The translations under genes and the position numbers were made by a program. This document shows positions 7,500-16,795 of a stretch of DNA of 40,348 bases, one piece after another (position 1 is the first letter of the stretch; the number at the start of each line of letters is the position of its first letter). The notes below the pieces were generated by a model, which was not told the origin of the DNA, did no database searches, and saw only the letters and a list, made by a program, of their open reading frames with translations. The DNA is from an uncultured Dialister sp. (GTDB lineage Bacteria > Bacillota > Negativicutes > Veillonellales > Dialisteraceae), in contig NZ_UPZP01000009.1 of NCBI RefSeq assembly GCF_900538805.1, forward strand, positions 1 to 40,348. Direction: 5' to 3'.

Positions 7500-9355
7500 C
7501 AGAGCTCCCGATCCTGTACGACAGAGCCGTCGATAACGACCTGTACATGAACGCTTCCTGTGCCGGAAACGTCCTTGCTCACCGTGCTTCCGGGAGCTGC
7601 CTTGCCGCTGTAGGCGGTATGTTTCCCGCTGTCATCGGTGACGTAGATTTCCACCTGCCGGGCGCTTCCGCCTTTAGGAATGGAGATATTCACAGTGCCG
7701 GTCTTGGTCTGGGCTTTCTTCTTTCCAATGGTCAGGTTTACTACATTGGAGGAGGTGGATTCGCCGCCGGCGGGGTCCTGGGAAATAATGATGGCACTGC
7801 TGTCATCAGCGGCGGTGCCGTCGGAAGCGCTGATGGTGCCTACGGAAAGTTTCATGGAAAGCAGGGTGTTTCTGGCATCGGCAAGGGTCATGCCTACCAC
7901 ATTGGGCACATGAACCTTCTGCTTCATATTGATGACGATATTCACCCTGGTTCCCTTGGTGGCTTTGGCGCCGGATTCAGGGCTCTGGGAAATAATCACA
8001 TCCGATGGTTTATCGGGGTCATTGCCGTTTTCCACAGCCCCCAGGGTAAGGCCCATCTTGTCCAGTCTTTCCTTGGCCTGTTCCAGGGTAAGACCCTTCA
8101 GGTCAGGGATGAGCATAGCCGAGCCGCCCTTGCTGACGGTGAGATGGATAATGCGGCGGGCCTTCACGTTGGTTCCGGCGGCGGGGGTTTGGGAAATGAC
8201 CTGGCCCGCTGGAACGTCGTCGCTGGCGATTTCATCCACTGATACTTTAAGGTCCAGCTTCTTCAGCGTGGTTTCCGCCACTTCCACTGGCTTTCCGACC
8301 ACATTGGGGACCGTAATGTTTTCAGAGCTCCAGAAATTACCGAAGCTGAAAAAGGCCCATGCGAAACAGATGATGAAAAGGACGGCCATGCCGATCCAGA
8401 TGTATTTCTGCGGCAGGTTCGTGATGAACCTGGTGAGCTTTGTTTCCTTCTGCACCTTGTGGGCCCGCACCGCCTTCTGGGGAATGGGCCTTGTCATGGC
8501 GGTGAAGTCATGGGAGGCAGGCTTGTAGATGGTGGTGGTAAAGCCCTGGGCGATTTTCAGTTCGGAAATGAAATCGGACACCGTGTCATACCGTTTGTCC
8601 GGGTCCCTCTGCAGGGCCGTTAAAAGGCATTCCTCCAGCATGGGAGAAATGGCGGGATTGTACTTGGTGGGCCGCGGAATATCTCCCTGCATGTGCTGAA
8701 GGGCGATGCTCACCGCCGTTTCCCCTTCGAAGGGAAGGTGGTGGGTCAACATTTCATAAAGAACGATACCCAGGGAATAGATATCGGTCTTGGCAGTAAT
8801 CTTGTCCCCTGCCGCCTGTTCCGGCGAAAGGTAGTGCACGGAACCAAGAATGGACTGTTTATCAATGACGGTGGAGGAATTGATGGCACGGGCAATGCCG
8901 AAATCCGTAACCTTCACCTTTCCTGTCTTGGTGAGAAGCACGTTATGAGGCTTGATATCGCAGTGGATAATACCGTTGGCATGGGCTTCTTCCAGGGCAT
9001 AGCCGATTTCAATGGCAATGCGGACAGCCGTGTCGATGGGAATATTGGGATGGTTCTGGATGTACTGCTTCAGAGTTTCCCCTTCCACGTATTCCATGAC
9101 AATGTAATGGACATCACCGTCACAGCCTACATCGTAAATCCCTACGATATTGGGATGGGACAGTTTTCCTGCTGACTGGGCTTCATGGCGGAACCGCACT
9201 ATGAAATCATTGTCTTCTGCAAAACTGCTGTGCAGAATTTTGACTGCCACAATCCTGTCAAGAAGGATATCTTTGGCCTTGTATACATCGGCCATACCGC
9301 CTGAACCGATTTTTTCAATCAGTTCATAACGTTCATCAAGAATTTTACCAGTCAT
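7499..9355 (-). CDS. prkC: PASTA-domain Ser/Thr protein kinase
   Basis: The 618-residue membrane kinase senses cell-wall muropeptides or lipid II in this family. The kinase domain covers residues about 10-270, with the glycine loop GSGGMADVY, Lys39 and catalytic Asp133 in HCDIKPHN (Cys in place of the HRD arginine), then DFG. One membrane helix lies at about 320-345 (IWIGMAVLFIICFAWAFF). Three PASTA repeats follow (starting VPNVVGKP, IPDLKGLT, VPNVVGMT). A C-terminal Thr/Ser/Gly-rich beta domain ends the protein. Its phosphatase lies 12 bases upstream and RsgA overlaps downstream. Confidence 0.96.
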   Translation of the reverse strand: MTGKILDERYELIEKIGSGGMADVYKAKDILLDRIVAVKILHSSFAEDNDFIVRFRHEAQSAGKLSHPNIVGIYDVGCDGDVHYIVMEYVEGETLKQYIQNHPNIPIDTAVRIAIEIGYALEEAHANGIIHCDIKPHNVLLTKTGKVKVTDFGIARAINSSTVIDKQSILGSVHYLSPEQAAGDKITAKTDIYSLGIVLYEMLTHHLPFEGETAVSIALQHMQGDIPRPTKYNPAISPMLEECLLTALQRDPDKRYDTVSDFISELKIAQGFTTTIYKPASHDFTAMTRPIPQKAVRAHKVQKETKLTRFITNLPQKYIWIGMAVLFIICFAWAFFSFGNFWSSENITVPNVVGKPVEVAETTLKKLDLKVSVDEIASDDVPAGQVISQTPAAGTNVKARRIIHLTVSKGGSAMLIPDLKGLTLEQAKERLDKMGLTLGAVENGNDPDKPSDVIISQSPESGAKATKGTRVNIVINMKQKVHVPNVVGMTLADARNTLLSMKLSVGTISASDGTAADDSSAIIISQDPAGGESTSSNVVNLTIGKKKAQTKTGTVNISIPKGGSARQVEIYVTDDSGKHTAYSGKAAPGSTVSKDVSGTGSVHVQVVIDGSVVQDREL

Positions 9356-9367
9356 AGTTCACTCCAC

Positions 9368-10093
9368 TCAGTTCCAAAATTGAATCAATATAAAGGAGGC
9401 ATTGTCTCTGGCCCCTGCTTCATAGACTTTATCCATGATGCGGCGGCCCAGTTCTTTCAGGTCTTCTTTAGTCTTTCTGGGGCTGGACGCAATGAGACTT
9501 TCCAAATCACTGTCTTCCACCATGCCCGAAACGCCGTCGGTGCAGAGAAGGATGAAAGTGCCGTCTTCCAGTGCAAAGGAGCCGGAATCCACTTTCATGT
9601 CTTCCTCAATGCCCACGGCCCGGGTAATCTCATTCTTTCGCGGATGCACCCGCATTTCCGCAAGGGACAGCTTCCCTTCCGTTACCAGTTCCATGACGAA
9701 GGAATGGTCCACGGTTACCTGCTCCAATTTTCCGTCCTGAAAGCGGTAAAGGCGGCTGTCACCTACATGGGCCCAGAGCAGCTTTCCCTCACAGGCGGCA
9801 GCGGCCACCATGGTGGTACCCATGGATTTGAGCTCCGGCTGATCTACTTTCTCATTGAGGATAGCCCTGTTAGCACAATAAAAGGACTCCTTCAGCAGCT
9901 GCTCTGTTAAAACAGGCGTATCCTTCAGGAAGCGTCCGGCACTCTTGACTGCCAGGGTGCTGGCAATCTGACCGCCGTCATAGCCGCCCATGCCGTCTGC
10001 CAGAAGGTACAGGTTTTCCACAGAAAGATTGATGGCGTCCTCATTGACCTTTCTTACAAGGCCCTTGTCCGATTCTCCATAAGTTAGTATCAT
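9368..10093 (-). CDS. stp: PP2C-type Ser/Thr phosphatase (partner of PrkC)
   Basis: The 241-residue metal-dependent phosphatase has the PP2C motifs in order: SDKGLVRKVNEDA, LADGMGGYDGG (metal-binding Asp), AHVGDSRLYRF, LLCTDGVSGMVED and DNASFILIQF. It removes phosphates from PrkC and its targets. The length matches Bacillus PrpC and related Stp. It is followed after 12 bases by prkC, the standard pairing. A 248-base gap separates it from rlmN and holds the rlmN terminator, so a separate promoter is likely in 10094-10330, although no clear -35/-10 pair could be fixed. Confidence 0.95.
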   Translation of the reverse strand: MILTYGESDKGLVRKVNEDAINLSVENLYLLADGMGGYDGGQIASTLAVKSAGRFLKDTPVLTEQLLKESFYCANRAILNEKVDQPELKSMGTTMVAAAACEGKLLWAHVGDSRLYRFQDGKLEQVTVDHSFVMELVTEGKLSLAEMRVHPRKNEITRAVGIEEDMKVDSGSFALEDGTFILLCTDGVSGMVEDSDLESLIASSPRKTKEDLKELGRRIMDKVYEAGARDNASFILIQFWN

Positions 10094-10330
10094 CTAAGTC
10101 TTTTCCTATCCAGAAAGCGTCCCCATGTCTGAAATGTCCGGGGAACTGATAAACCATAACTTATCCAATTAATTTAATACTAACATCAACGGAGGTGATA
10201 GTCAATTTTCTGTGCCCCTCAAAAGCCTGTTTTTTAGGAAAAAGTGGGAATTCCGTTTATGAAATAGGGACAATTCTGCAGTCCGTCCCCAAAATGGGAG
10301 GGAAAAATAGGAGAAAATGGAAAATCGGAG

Positions 10331-10377
10331 AAAAGCGCCGCCTATGGTTCCCGGTTGTCGGTGAGAAAACGGCGCTT
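10331..10377 (-). terminator. Terminator overlapping the rlmN stop codon
   Basis: AAGCGCCG inside the end of rlmN pairs with CGGCGCTT just after its TAG, followed by TTTTC on the minus strand. The loop is about 30 bases. It may only partly terminate, since stp and prkC follow on the same strand. The remaining gap to stp (10094-10330) holds no recognisable gene or repeat. Confidence 0.6.
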
Positions 10378-11385
10378 CAGCTGTCCGCAGGCTGCCTGGA
10401 TTTCATCGCCCATCTGCCTTCTGACGGTGACACTCTTTCCGTGCTTTTCCAGGATGGAAACGAATTTACGGATTTCATCCATGTCCGGCGGATAAAGTTT
10501 GATGTGCTCGGTGCCGTTAATGGGAATCAGGTTGAAATGGCAGTTCATCTTCCCCGTGAGACGGCACAGTTCCTCCGCATTTTCCGGGGATGCATTCACA
10601 TCTTTGATGAGGATGTATTCGAAGGTGACCCTCCGCCCGGTGGTCTTGAAGTAGTAGCGGGACGCCTTCACCACATCTTCGATTTTAAAATTGCGGCTCA
10701 CCGGAAGGATGCGGTTTCGAATAGTATCGTTCGGCGCATGGAGGGAGATGGCCAGGGTAATGGGCAGATGCTCATCGGCCAGACGGTAAATCTGGGGAAC
10801 AATGCCGCAGGTGGAAAGGGTGATGTTTCGAAGGCTGATATTCAACAGGCCCCTGTCCCCTGCCAGACGGATGAAACGGAGCACCTCCTCATAGTTGGTG
10901 AGGGGTTCGCCGGATCCCATGAGGACGATGGAGTGGATAGGCGCATCCAGTTTTTCCTTGAATGCGTAGACCTGGGCCAGCATTTCGGAGGCGGTGAGGT
11001 TTCTTTCAAGGCCCTTCCTGGTGGAAGCGCAGAAAACGCAGCCCATGGCACAGCCCACCTGGGTGGATATGCAGATGGAATTCCCGTAGGCATGGTGCAT
11101 GCACACGGTTTCAATGAGGGAGCCGTCGGAAAGCTTCAGGAGGATTTTCGTGGTGTCCCCGTCATTGGAGGAAAGGGTGCTCATGATTTCCGGTTTGCTC
11201 AGGATGGCATCCTTTCGCAGCATGTCCCGCATGGCAGCGGGAAGCTGCTTCATTTCGGAAAAATCGTACACATAGCGGCGGTACAGGTAATCCTGCAGCT
11301 GCTTGGCCCGGAATTTTGGGAAACCTTTGGACATCACCCATTCTTCCATTTCCGGAAGGGTGTGTCCCCAGATATTAAAAGGCAT
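10342..11385 (-). CDS. rlmN: 23S rRNA/tRNA adenine-C2 methyltransferase RlmN
   Basis: The 347-residue radical-SAM enzyme methylates A2503 of 23S rRNA and A37 of some tRNAs. The cluster-binding motif is GCAMGCVFCAS (CxxxCxxC). GSGEPLTNYEEV, STCGIVPQI, SLHAPNDTIRNRILPV and a late conserved Cys in QAACGQL are also present. The length is typical. It is separated from rsmB by a 179-base gap that is almost completely filled by an inserted 159-bp inverted-repeat element, so an originally tight junction may have been opened. Confidence 0.96.
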   Translation of the reverse strand: MPFNIWGHTLPEMEEWVMSKGFPKFRAKQLQDYLYRRYVYDFSEMKQLPAAMRDMLRKDAILSKPEIMSTLSSNDGDTTKILLKLSDGSLIETVCMHHAYGNSICISTQVGCAMGCVFCASTRKGLERNLTASEMLAQVYAFKEKLDAPIHSIVLMGSGEPLTNYEEVLRFIRLAGDRGLLNISLRNITLSTCGIVPQIYRLADEHLPITLAISLHAPNDTIRNRILPVSRNFKIEDVVKASRYYFKTTGRRVTFEYILIKDVNASPENAEELCRLTGKMNCHFNLIPINGTEHIKLYPPDMDEIRKFVSILEKHGKSVTVRRQMGDEIQAACGQLKRRFLTDNREP

Positions 11386-11416
11386 ATTGACTCCTTCTAT
11401 AGAATTACTGCTTTAG

Positions 11417-11575
11417 GGAAGCACTGATTAATTCATAGAGTTTACTTTCATAAGAAATTTTATGCACTGCTTCGTCATGGGACTCCTTAAATAGCTCGCT
11501 ATTCGCGTCGTCTCATTCCTTGCATTGCATAAAATTTCAAGAATGAAAGCAAACACTGATTTAATCAGCGCTTCC
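11417..11575. mobile_element. 159-bp inverted-repeat element, copy 2, overlapping the rsmB stop
   Basis: The element is exactly as long as copy 1 and in the same orientation. The terminal repeats are GGAAGCACTGATTAA and TTAATCAGCGCTTCC. It is flanked by TTAG on both sides (11413-11416 and 11576-11579), which looks like a 4-bp target duplication. The inner stem (AAATTTTATGCACTGC with GCATTGCATAAAATTT) differs from copy 1 but still pairs. Its last 11 bases are the final codons and stop of rsmB. Confidence 0.88.
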
Positions 11576-12914
11576 TTAGCATTTTTGCAATGAAGAATCC
11601 GTCGCTTTGGATGTCATAGGGCAGAATGGTCATCATTCCTTCTTTTGACGTCTTTCCTTCATATAAGGTAAAGTCCAAAGGCTTGAAATGGGGGTGGTCT
11701 CTTAAAAATTGACGAACCATCTCTTCATTTTCCGCCGGATTCAAAGTACAGGTGCTGTACACCAGGGTGCCCCCTTCCTTCACGTAGGAGGCGGCGCAGG
11801 AAAGAAGTTTTTCCTGAAGCGGCGGGAATGCCTTTAAATCCTCTTCCCTTCGGTGCCAGCGGATTTCCGGCTTATGGGAAAGAACGCCCAGTCCCGAACA
11901 GGGAGCGTCCAGAAGGACTTTATCATATTTTCCATGGAGAGCAGGAAATGGTTTTGCCGAATCCCTGGCGCCTGCATGGATGATGGAAATACCCAGTTTC
12001 TTTGCATTGTTTTTAATGAGGGAAATCTTATGGGGATAAAGGTCCCAGGCATCAATGGTGCCGCTGTTCTTCATGATTTCTGCCATCTGGGTGGTCTTGC
12101 TGCCGGGGGCGGCACACATGTCAAGCACCGCCTCCCCTTCCTTTGGAGAAAGGACAGCGGCAGGAATCATGGAGGAAAGGGACTGTACGTAGGCCAGCCC
12201 CTCCTCTGCCAGCGGCCAGAATGTATGGGCCCCTTCTGTAATGATGAGGGCCTGGTCATTCCAGGGCACCGTTTCTGCTTTGATGCCCCTGTCCCCCATC
12301 ATTTTCAGGAGTTCATCCCGGTTTGTTTTTAACGGATTCACACGGATTGCGAGCTTCGGCGTTTCGTTGAAGGCTTTCAGAATGGACGCAGCCTCTTCCT
12401 TATAATGAGACTGCCACCATTTCACCAGCCACTCCGGTTCATTCCAGTAAAGGGAATCGTAGAGAACAGGATTTTCTTCCCTTGGAAACAGGGAAAGTTC
12501 ATCCTTTTTGCGGATATAGCCCCGAAGGATGGCATTGATGAAACCCACATTTCCTTTGTGGGTGATTTTCTTTGCTATTTTTACCGATTCATTGACAGCC
12601 GCAGAGGCAGGAATCCTTGTGAGGTACATGAGCTGGTAGAGTCCCAGGCAGAGAAGAATCTTCACGGATGGATGGATTTTCTTCAAAGAATAGGTACTGA
12701 GGCGGGAAATTACCCAGAGGAGGTAATTGTATTTCCGAAGTACTCCGTACACCAGTTCTGTTAAAAGCCGGCTCTCCGGGCCGCTTAAAGGATATTCCTT
12801 CAGCACGTGCTGGAGGGTGAGATTGGCGTAGGCCTTTTTCTCAAGGATTTCATATAAAGCCTGGTAGGCAAGCTTCCTGGCAGAAGGCAGGGGCTTAGCG
12901 GTCGAATTCGTCAT
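11565..12914 (-). CDS. rsmB: 16S rRNA m5C967 methyltransferase
   Basis: The 449-residue protein has an N-terminal NusB-like domain (residues about 1-140) and a C-terminal SAM-dependent Nol1/Nop2/Sun domain. The latter has VLDMCAAPGSKTTQMAE (SAM), LLDAPCSGLGVLSHKPEIRW (motif IV with Cys) and the catalytic Cys in YSTCTLNPAENEE. It overlaps fmt by 20 bases upstream. The last codons and the TGA come from the end of an inserted repeat element, so the natural C-terminus may have been altered by a few residues; the end, FFIAKMLRKR, still looks normal for the family. Confidence 0.95.
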   Translation of the reverse strand: MTNSTAKPLPSARKLAYQALYEILEKKAYANLTLQHVLKEYPLSGPESRLLTELVYGVLRKYNYLLWVISRLSTYSLKKIHPSVKILLCLGLYQLMYLTRIPASAAVNESVKIAKKITHKGNVGFINAILRGYIRKKDELSLFPREENPVLYDSLYWNEPEWLVKWWQSHYKEEAASILKAFNETPKLAIRVNPLKTNRDELLKMMGDRGIKAETVPWNDQALIITEGAHTFWPLAEEGLAYVQSLSSMIPAAVLSPKEGEAVLDMCAAPGSKTTQMAEIMKNSGTIDAWDLYPHKISLIKNNAKKLGISIIHAGARDSAKPFPALHGKYDKVLLDAPCSGLGVLSHKPEIRWHRREEDLKAFPPLQEKLLSCAASYVKEGGTLVYSTCTLNPAENEEMVRQFLRDHPHFKPLDFTLYEGKTSKEGMMTILPYDIQSDGFFIAKMLRKR

Positions 12915-13836
12915 TCACTTTCACCTGGTATCCATGAATAAAATCGGAAGCTTCCATCCTTTTATGGTTTTCCGGCTGGATTTCAGAAATTGCAAGGGCC
13001 CCCTGGCCGCAGGCCACGTGAATCGTATCATCATCAAGAGAAATAATGGTGCCGGGAGCTGCGGTGCGGGATGTATCTTCCGGGGCAGCCTTATGAATTT
13101 TCACCCTTTTTCCCCGATAGAAAGTATAGGTACCGGGATTGGGATTCATGCCGCGGATAAGGCAGTCCAGCCTGTCCGCCGGAAGGTTCCAGTCCAAATG
13201 GCCCATGTCCTTGGTAATCTTTTCGGCATAGGTGGCTTCTTCATGGTTCTGCGGAATGGAATGGGACAGCTTTTCGGGAAGGTCATTGAGCACGGAAATG
13301 AGTTCTTCCGCTCCCAGACGGCCCAGCTCATCAAAGAGTTCTCCCGCATTCATGTGGGGCGGAATGTCCATTTTACGGACGGACACGATATTTCCCGTAT
13401 CCATGCCTTCGTCCAGCTGCATAATGGTAACGCCGGTTTCCTTTTCGCCGTCAATAATGACCCTCTGAATAGGCGCAGCGCCCCGGTATTTCGGAAGAAG
13501 GGAGGCATGTACGTTGATGGCGCCGTAGGTGGGAATGGCAAGCACCGCCTTGGGGAGAATCTTGCCATAGGCAATGACCACCAGAAGGTCCGGCTTCAGT
13601 TCCCTCAGCTTTTCCTGCTCTTCAGGCTTTTTGAGGCTCTCCGGCTGGAAGACGGGAATGTCATGGGAAAGGGCGAAAGATTTGACCGGGGAATAGTTGA
13701 TTTTCCTTCCCCTTCCGTTGATTTTATCGGGCTGGCAGTAAATGGCCACCGGCTTATAGCCGTGGGCGTCCATGGCTTCCAAAGCCGGCACGCCGAAGTC
13801 CGGGGTGCCCATGAAGACGATACGATACTTATTCAT
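12895..13836 (-). CDS. fmt: Methionyl-tRNA formyltransferase
   Basis: The 313-residue enzyme formylates initiator Met-tRNA. The N-terminal domain has FMGTPDFGVPALEAM, the catalytic NVHASLLPKYRGAAPIQ and VTIMQLDEGMDTG; the C-terminal OB-fold includes NPNPGTYTF. I place the start at the ATG giving MNKYRIVFMGTPDF, since this matches the family. A longer in-frame start 13 codons upstream would reach deep into def. The start overlaps the end of def by 8 bases, and the two act at the start and end of the same formyl-Met cycle. Confidence 0.95.
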   Translation of the reverse strand: MNKYRIVFMGTPDFGVPALEAMDAHGYKPVAIYCQPDKINGRGRKINYSPVKSFALSHDIPVFQPESLKKPEEQEKLRELKPDLLVVIAYGKILPKAVLAIPTYGAINVHASLLPKYRGAAPIQRVIIDGEKETGVTIMQLDEGMDTGNIVSVRKMDIPPHMNAGELFDELGRLGAEELISVLNDLPEKLSHSIPQNHEEATYAEKITKDMGHLDWNLPADRLDCLIRGMNPNPGTYTFYRGKRVKIHKAAPEDTSRTAAPGTIISLDDDTIHVACGQGALAISEIQPENHKRMEASDFIHGYQVKVNDEFDR

Positions 13837-14296
13837 CGGTTTTCGGTCCTTTATGAAGAGAAATGGCCTTTTCAATGAAGAGAATGCCGTTCAGATGGTC
13901 TGTTTCGTGCTGGATGCAGCGGGCCAGAAGTCCGGAGGCCTTTTTCATCTTTTTCTTCCCATGAATATCCTGGTAGCGAACGATGACATTGGCATAACGG
14001 GTCACTTCCCCGAAGAATTCGGGAACCGAAAGGCAGCCTTCCGTGTCCGTATCCATTTCATCTCCGTCCGGCTTCCATTCCGGATTAATGTAGGCCTCAA
14101 AGCCGGACACGCCGTCGTCGGCTACGAAAATCCGCTTGGAAACGGCAATCTGCGGAGCCGCCAGGCCTACGCCATTGGCTTCGTACAGGGTCTTCTTCAT
14201 GTCGTTCACAAGAAATTTCAAACTTTTATCAAATTTTTCAACCGGCTGTGCCTTCATTTTTAAAATGGGGTTTCCGGCGGTAATAATGGTGCTCAA
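13829..14296 (-). CDS. def: Peptide deformylase
   Basis: The 155-residue metalloenzyme removes the formyl group from nascent proteins. All three family motifs are visible: GVGLAAPQI, EGCLSVPE (metal Cys) and QHETDHLNGILF (HExxH metal site). The short form fits type 1. It lies between priA (43 bases upstream) and fmt, with an 8-base overlap, as in Bacillus. Confidence 0.96.
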   Translation of the reverse strand: MSTIITAGNPILKMKAQPVEKFDKSLKFLVNDMKKTLYEANGVGLAAPQIAVSKRIFVADDGVSGFEAYINPEWKPDGDEMDTDTEGCLSVPEFFGEVTRYANVIVRYQDIHGKKKMKKASGLLARCIQHETDHLNGILFIEKAISLHKGPKTDE

Positions 14297-14339
14297 TCTA
14301 TTTCCTTCTTTCTTAAAGTAATGGTCATAGTGGACATAC

Positions 14340-16718
14340 TTACAATGGATCCACGTCTATAATTATATCATTTTCCTCAAACAGCGGTGTTCCCCGCATG
14401 GCACTTTTTAAGGAGGTCAGGCTCTTCCCCTTGACCAGAATGGATATGTAGTACAGATTCCTTACCCTTTTAATAGGTTCGCTGAAGGGGGCGGTGCACT
14501 TCACCTGTCCCGAAAGCTGGGGAATCACCTGGGTAAGCCAGCTGTAAATCCGGCCGGCCTGGGAGGCGGCTTTCCCCTCTTCTGCATTAAAGCAGGTAAT
14601 CTTCATGAGTTTGGAAAAGGGAGGAAATTCCAGGGCCTCCCGATACCGGAGCTCCTGTTTGTAAAAGCTTTCATAATCCTGTTTTGCGGCGCACTGAATC
14701 ACGTAATGGGAAGGATTATAGGTTTGGAGGATCACTTCCCCCTGCTTTTTGCTCCGCCCGGCCCTGCCGGCGCACTGGGTAATGAGATTAAATGTCTGCT
14801 CCGCCGCCAGATAGGACGGGATGTTGAGAATGCTGTCGGCAGAAAGAATGCCCACCGTCTGGACCCCTGGAATATCATGGCCCTTGGCCACCATCTGGGT
14901 GCCGAAGAGGATGTCAAATTTCCCGTTTCTGAAATCATCCAGAATTTCCCGGGCGCTGTTCTTTTTCCGGGTGCTGTCCAAATCGAACCGGCGCACTCTG
15001 GCCTCCGGAAGGAAATGGGAAAGTTCTTCTTCGATTCTTTCTGTCCCCGCTCCCAGATATAGAATGCGATGGCCATGGCATTTCGGACATTCCCTGGGGA
15101 GGGGGTGCACAGTTTCGCAGTAATGACATTCCAGCCGGTTCGTTTCCTTGTGGTATACCAGGGACACGTCGCAGTTGGGGCATTTGAACACATAGCCGCA
15201 GGAAGAGCACATGAGGGTGGTGGCAAAGCCGCGGCGGTTCAAAAGGAGGATGGCCTTGTTCTTTTCCATGATTGTCTTCTGGAGAAGGGATACCAGGGGG
15301 GCGGAAATGAGACCGCTGCCGTCAATGGGCGGGGTTTCCTTCAAATCGCACACATGAATCTGGGGAAGCGGCGTTTTAAACACCCTTTCCTTCATGGTGA
15401 GAAGTCTGATTTTTCCCTCACGGGCCGCATAATAGGTGGCAATGGAGGGGGTGGCGGCGCCAAGGACGATGGGACAGTGATAAATGACGGCCATCACCTT
15501 GGCCGCATCGCGGCCGTTGTACCTTGGCGTTTCTCCCTGCTTATAGGAGGTGTCATACTCTTCATCCACCACAATGAGTTTCAGGTCTTTAAAGGGCATG
15601 AAAATGGCGGAGCGGGATCCGATAACAATGGGACTTTCACCGCTCATAATGCGCATGCGGTTGTTATACCGCTCCCCTTTGCTGAGATTGCTGTGCATAA
15701 AAACCACCTTGTCTCCGAAGATGGAGGCAAAGTAGGAGGTAATCTGGTTGGTGAGGGCGATTTCAGGCACCAGGATGAGGGCAGAGCCCCCCTTTGCCAG
15801 CGCATGGCGGGCGGCCTGAAGGTAGACCTCGGTTTTGCCGCTTCCGGTGACCCCTTTTAAAAGAAATCCTTCATAGGCTTCTTTATCAATAGAATCGCAG
15901 ATGGCACGAACCGCCTTTTCCTGTTCGTCGGTGAGGGTCCTTTCACCCCGATTTCCCTTCTGGGAAATGAGGGAATACGTTTCCTTCCTGTGATAAACGG
16001 CATGACCGTATTCATTTAAAAGGAAGGCATGAATGAGGGCGGCGGAAAATCCCTTTTCCTTCAAAGTATCCACCGGCTGGGGACCCTTGTCCCTGAGGAA
16101 ATCGGAAAGTTCCGCCTGCTTTCTGCTCCTTCCCCTTTCTTTGTCCGTAAGCTCCCTGTCCGGAACAATCCATTTTTCCAGTGGCACCTTATGGGCGGCT
16201 GCCAGGGTTTCCTTTTTGATAAGATATCCCCTTTTCACATAGGCCAAAAGGCTGTCTTCAAAAAGGAGGGACGCCGACTTCTCGTCAAGGCTGTCCACGG
16301 AGGAATCCACCAGTCCTTCGATTTCCTCGGCCCCTTCCTTTTTAATCTTTTCCCAGTCCAGGGTGTAGGTGATTTTTGTTTTTACCGCTTTTTTGTCTAT
16401 ATAGAAGAGACGGAGGGCATCAATTAAGGTGCACATATAATAGGAGGAAATCCACAGGGCAGTCCGTATCATTTCTTCCGTAAACCAGGGAAAGGAATCC
16501 ACCAGTGACAGGATATCAAGTATCTTGTAGGGCAGTTTGGACGTATCTTCCTCACGGATGGAAAGAATAATACCCTCTTCCTTCCTTCTGGCGAAATTGA
16601 CTACGCAGCGCCAGCCTACGCCTGCTTCCTTCATGGTTTTCGGAATGCGGTAGGAAAAAGTTCGGTTCAGATGCTTGGAAGGCCTGTTAATCAGAACTTC
16701 TGCAATGGTTTCCTGCAT
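14340..16718 (-). CDS. priA: Primosomal replication-restart helicase PriA
   Basis: The 792-residue 3'-5' helicase reloads the replisome at stalled forks. The N-terminal 3'-BD starts AEVLINRPSKHLNRTFSYRIP. The helicase part has Walker A GVTGSGKTEVYLQ, the DEAH-box position reading DEEYDTSYKQ (most PriA have DEEH) and GSRSAIFMPF. Eight zinc-binding cysteines follow in CSSCGYVFKCPNCD and CHYCETVHPLPRECPKC. LAAEQTFNLITQCAGRAGR is motif VI. The length is normal. It heads the def-fmt-rsmB-rlmN cluster and begins 18 bases past the metK terminator. Confidence 0.96.
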   Translation of the reverse strand: MQETIAEVLINRPSKHLNRTFSYRIPKTMKEAGVGWRCVVNFARRKEEGIILSIREEDTSKLPYKILDILSLVDSFPWFTEEMIRTALWISSYYMCTLIDALRLFYIDKKAVKTKITYTLDWEKIKKEGAEEIEGLVDSSVDSLDEKSASLLFEDSLLAYVKRGYLIKKETLAAAHKVPLEKWIVPDRELTDKERGRSRKQAELSDFLRDKGPQPVDTLKEKGFSAALIHAFLLNEYGHAVYHRKETYSLISQKGNRGERTLTDEQEKAVRAICDSIDKEAYEGFLLKGVTGSGKTEVYLQAARHALAKGGSALILVPEIALTNQITSYFASIFGDKVVFMHSNLSKGERYNNRMRIMSGESPIVIGSRSAIFMPFKDLKLIVVDEEYDTSYKQGETPRYNGRDAAKVMAVIYHCPIVLGAATPSIATYYAAREGKIRLLTMKERVFKTPLPQIHVCDLKETPPIDGSGLISAPLVSLLQKTIMEKNKAILLLNRRGFATTLMCSSCGYVFKCPNCDVSLVYHKETNRLECHYCETVHPLPRECPKCHGHRILYLGAGTERIEEELSHFLPEARVRRFDLDSTRKKNSAREILDDFRNGKFDILFGTQMVAKGHDIPGVQTVGILSADSILNIPSYLAAEQTFNLITQCAGRAGRSKKQGEVILQTYNPSHYVIQCAAKQDYESFYKQELRYREALEFPPFSKLMKITCFNAEEGKAASQAGRIYSWLTQVIPQLSGQVKCTAPFSEPIKRVRNLYYISILVKGKSLTSLKSAMRGTPLFEENDIIIDVDPL

Positions 16719-16736
16719 AGGATGCTCCTTCCCAAT

Positions 16737-16770
16737 AAAAATGGACAGCCCGAAGGCTATCCATTATTTT
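16737..16770 (-). terminator. Terminator after metK
   Basis: AATGGACAGCC and GGCTATCCATT form a stem with a CGAA loop, and AT-rich runs lie on both sides. It lies 26 bases after the metK stop and just before priA. Confidence 0.8.
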
Positions 16771-16795
16771 ATCATACTTTCTTCTGTTTACGAAA

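Noticed and set aside
10094..10330. Small gene between rlmN and stp
   Set aside because: No frame with a start, ribosome-binding site and reasonable composition was found; plus-strand frames here extend from the rlmN shadow.
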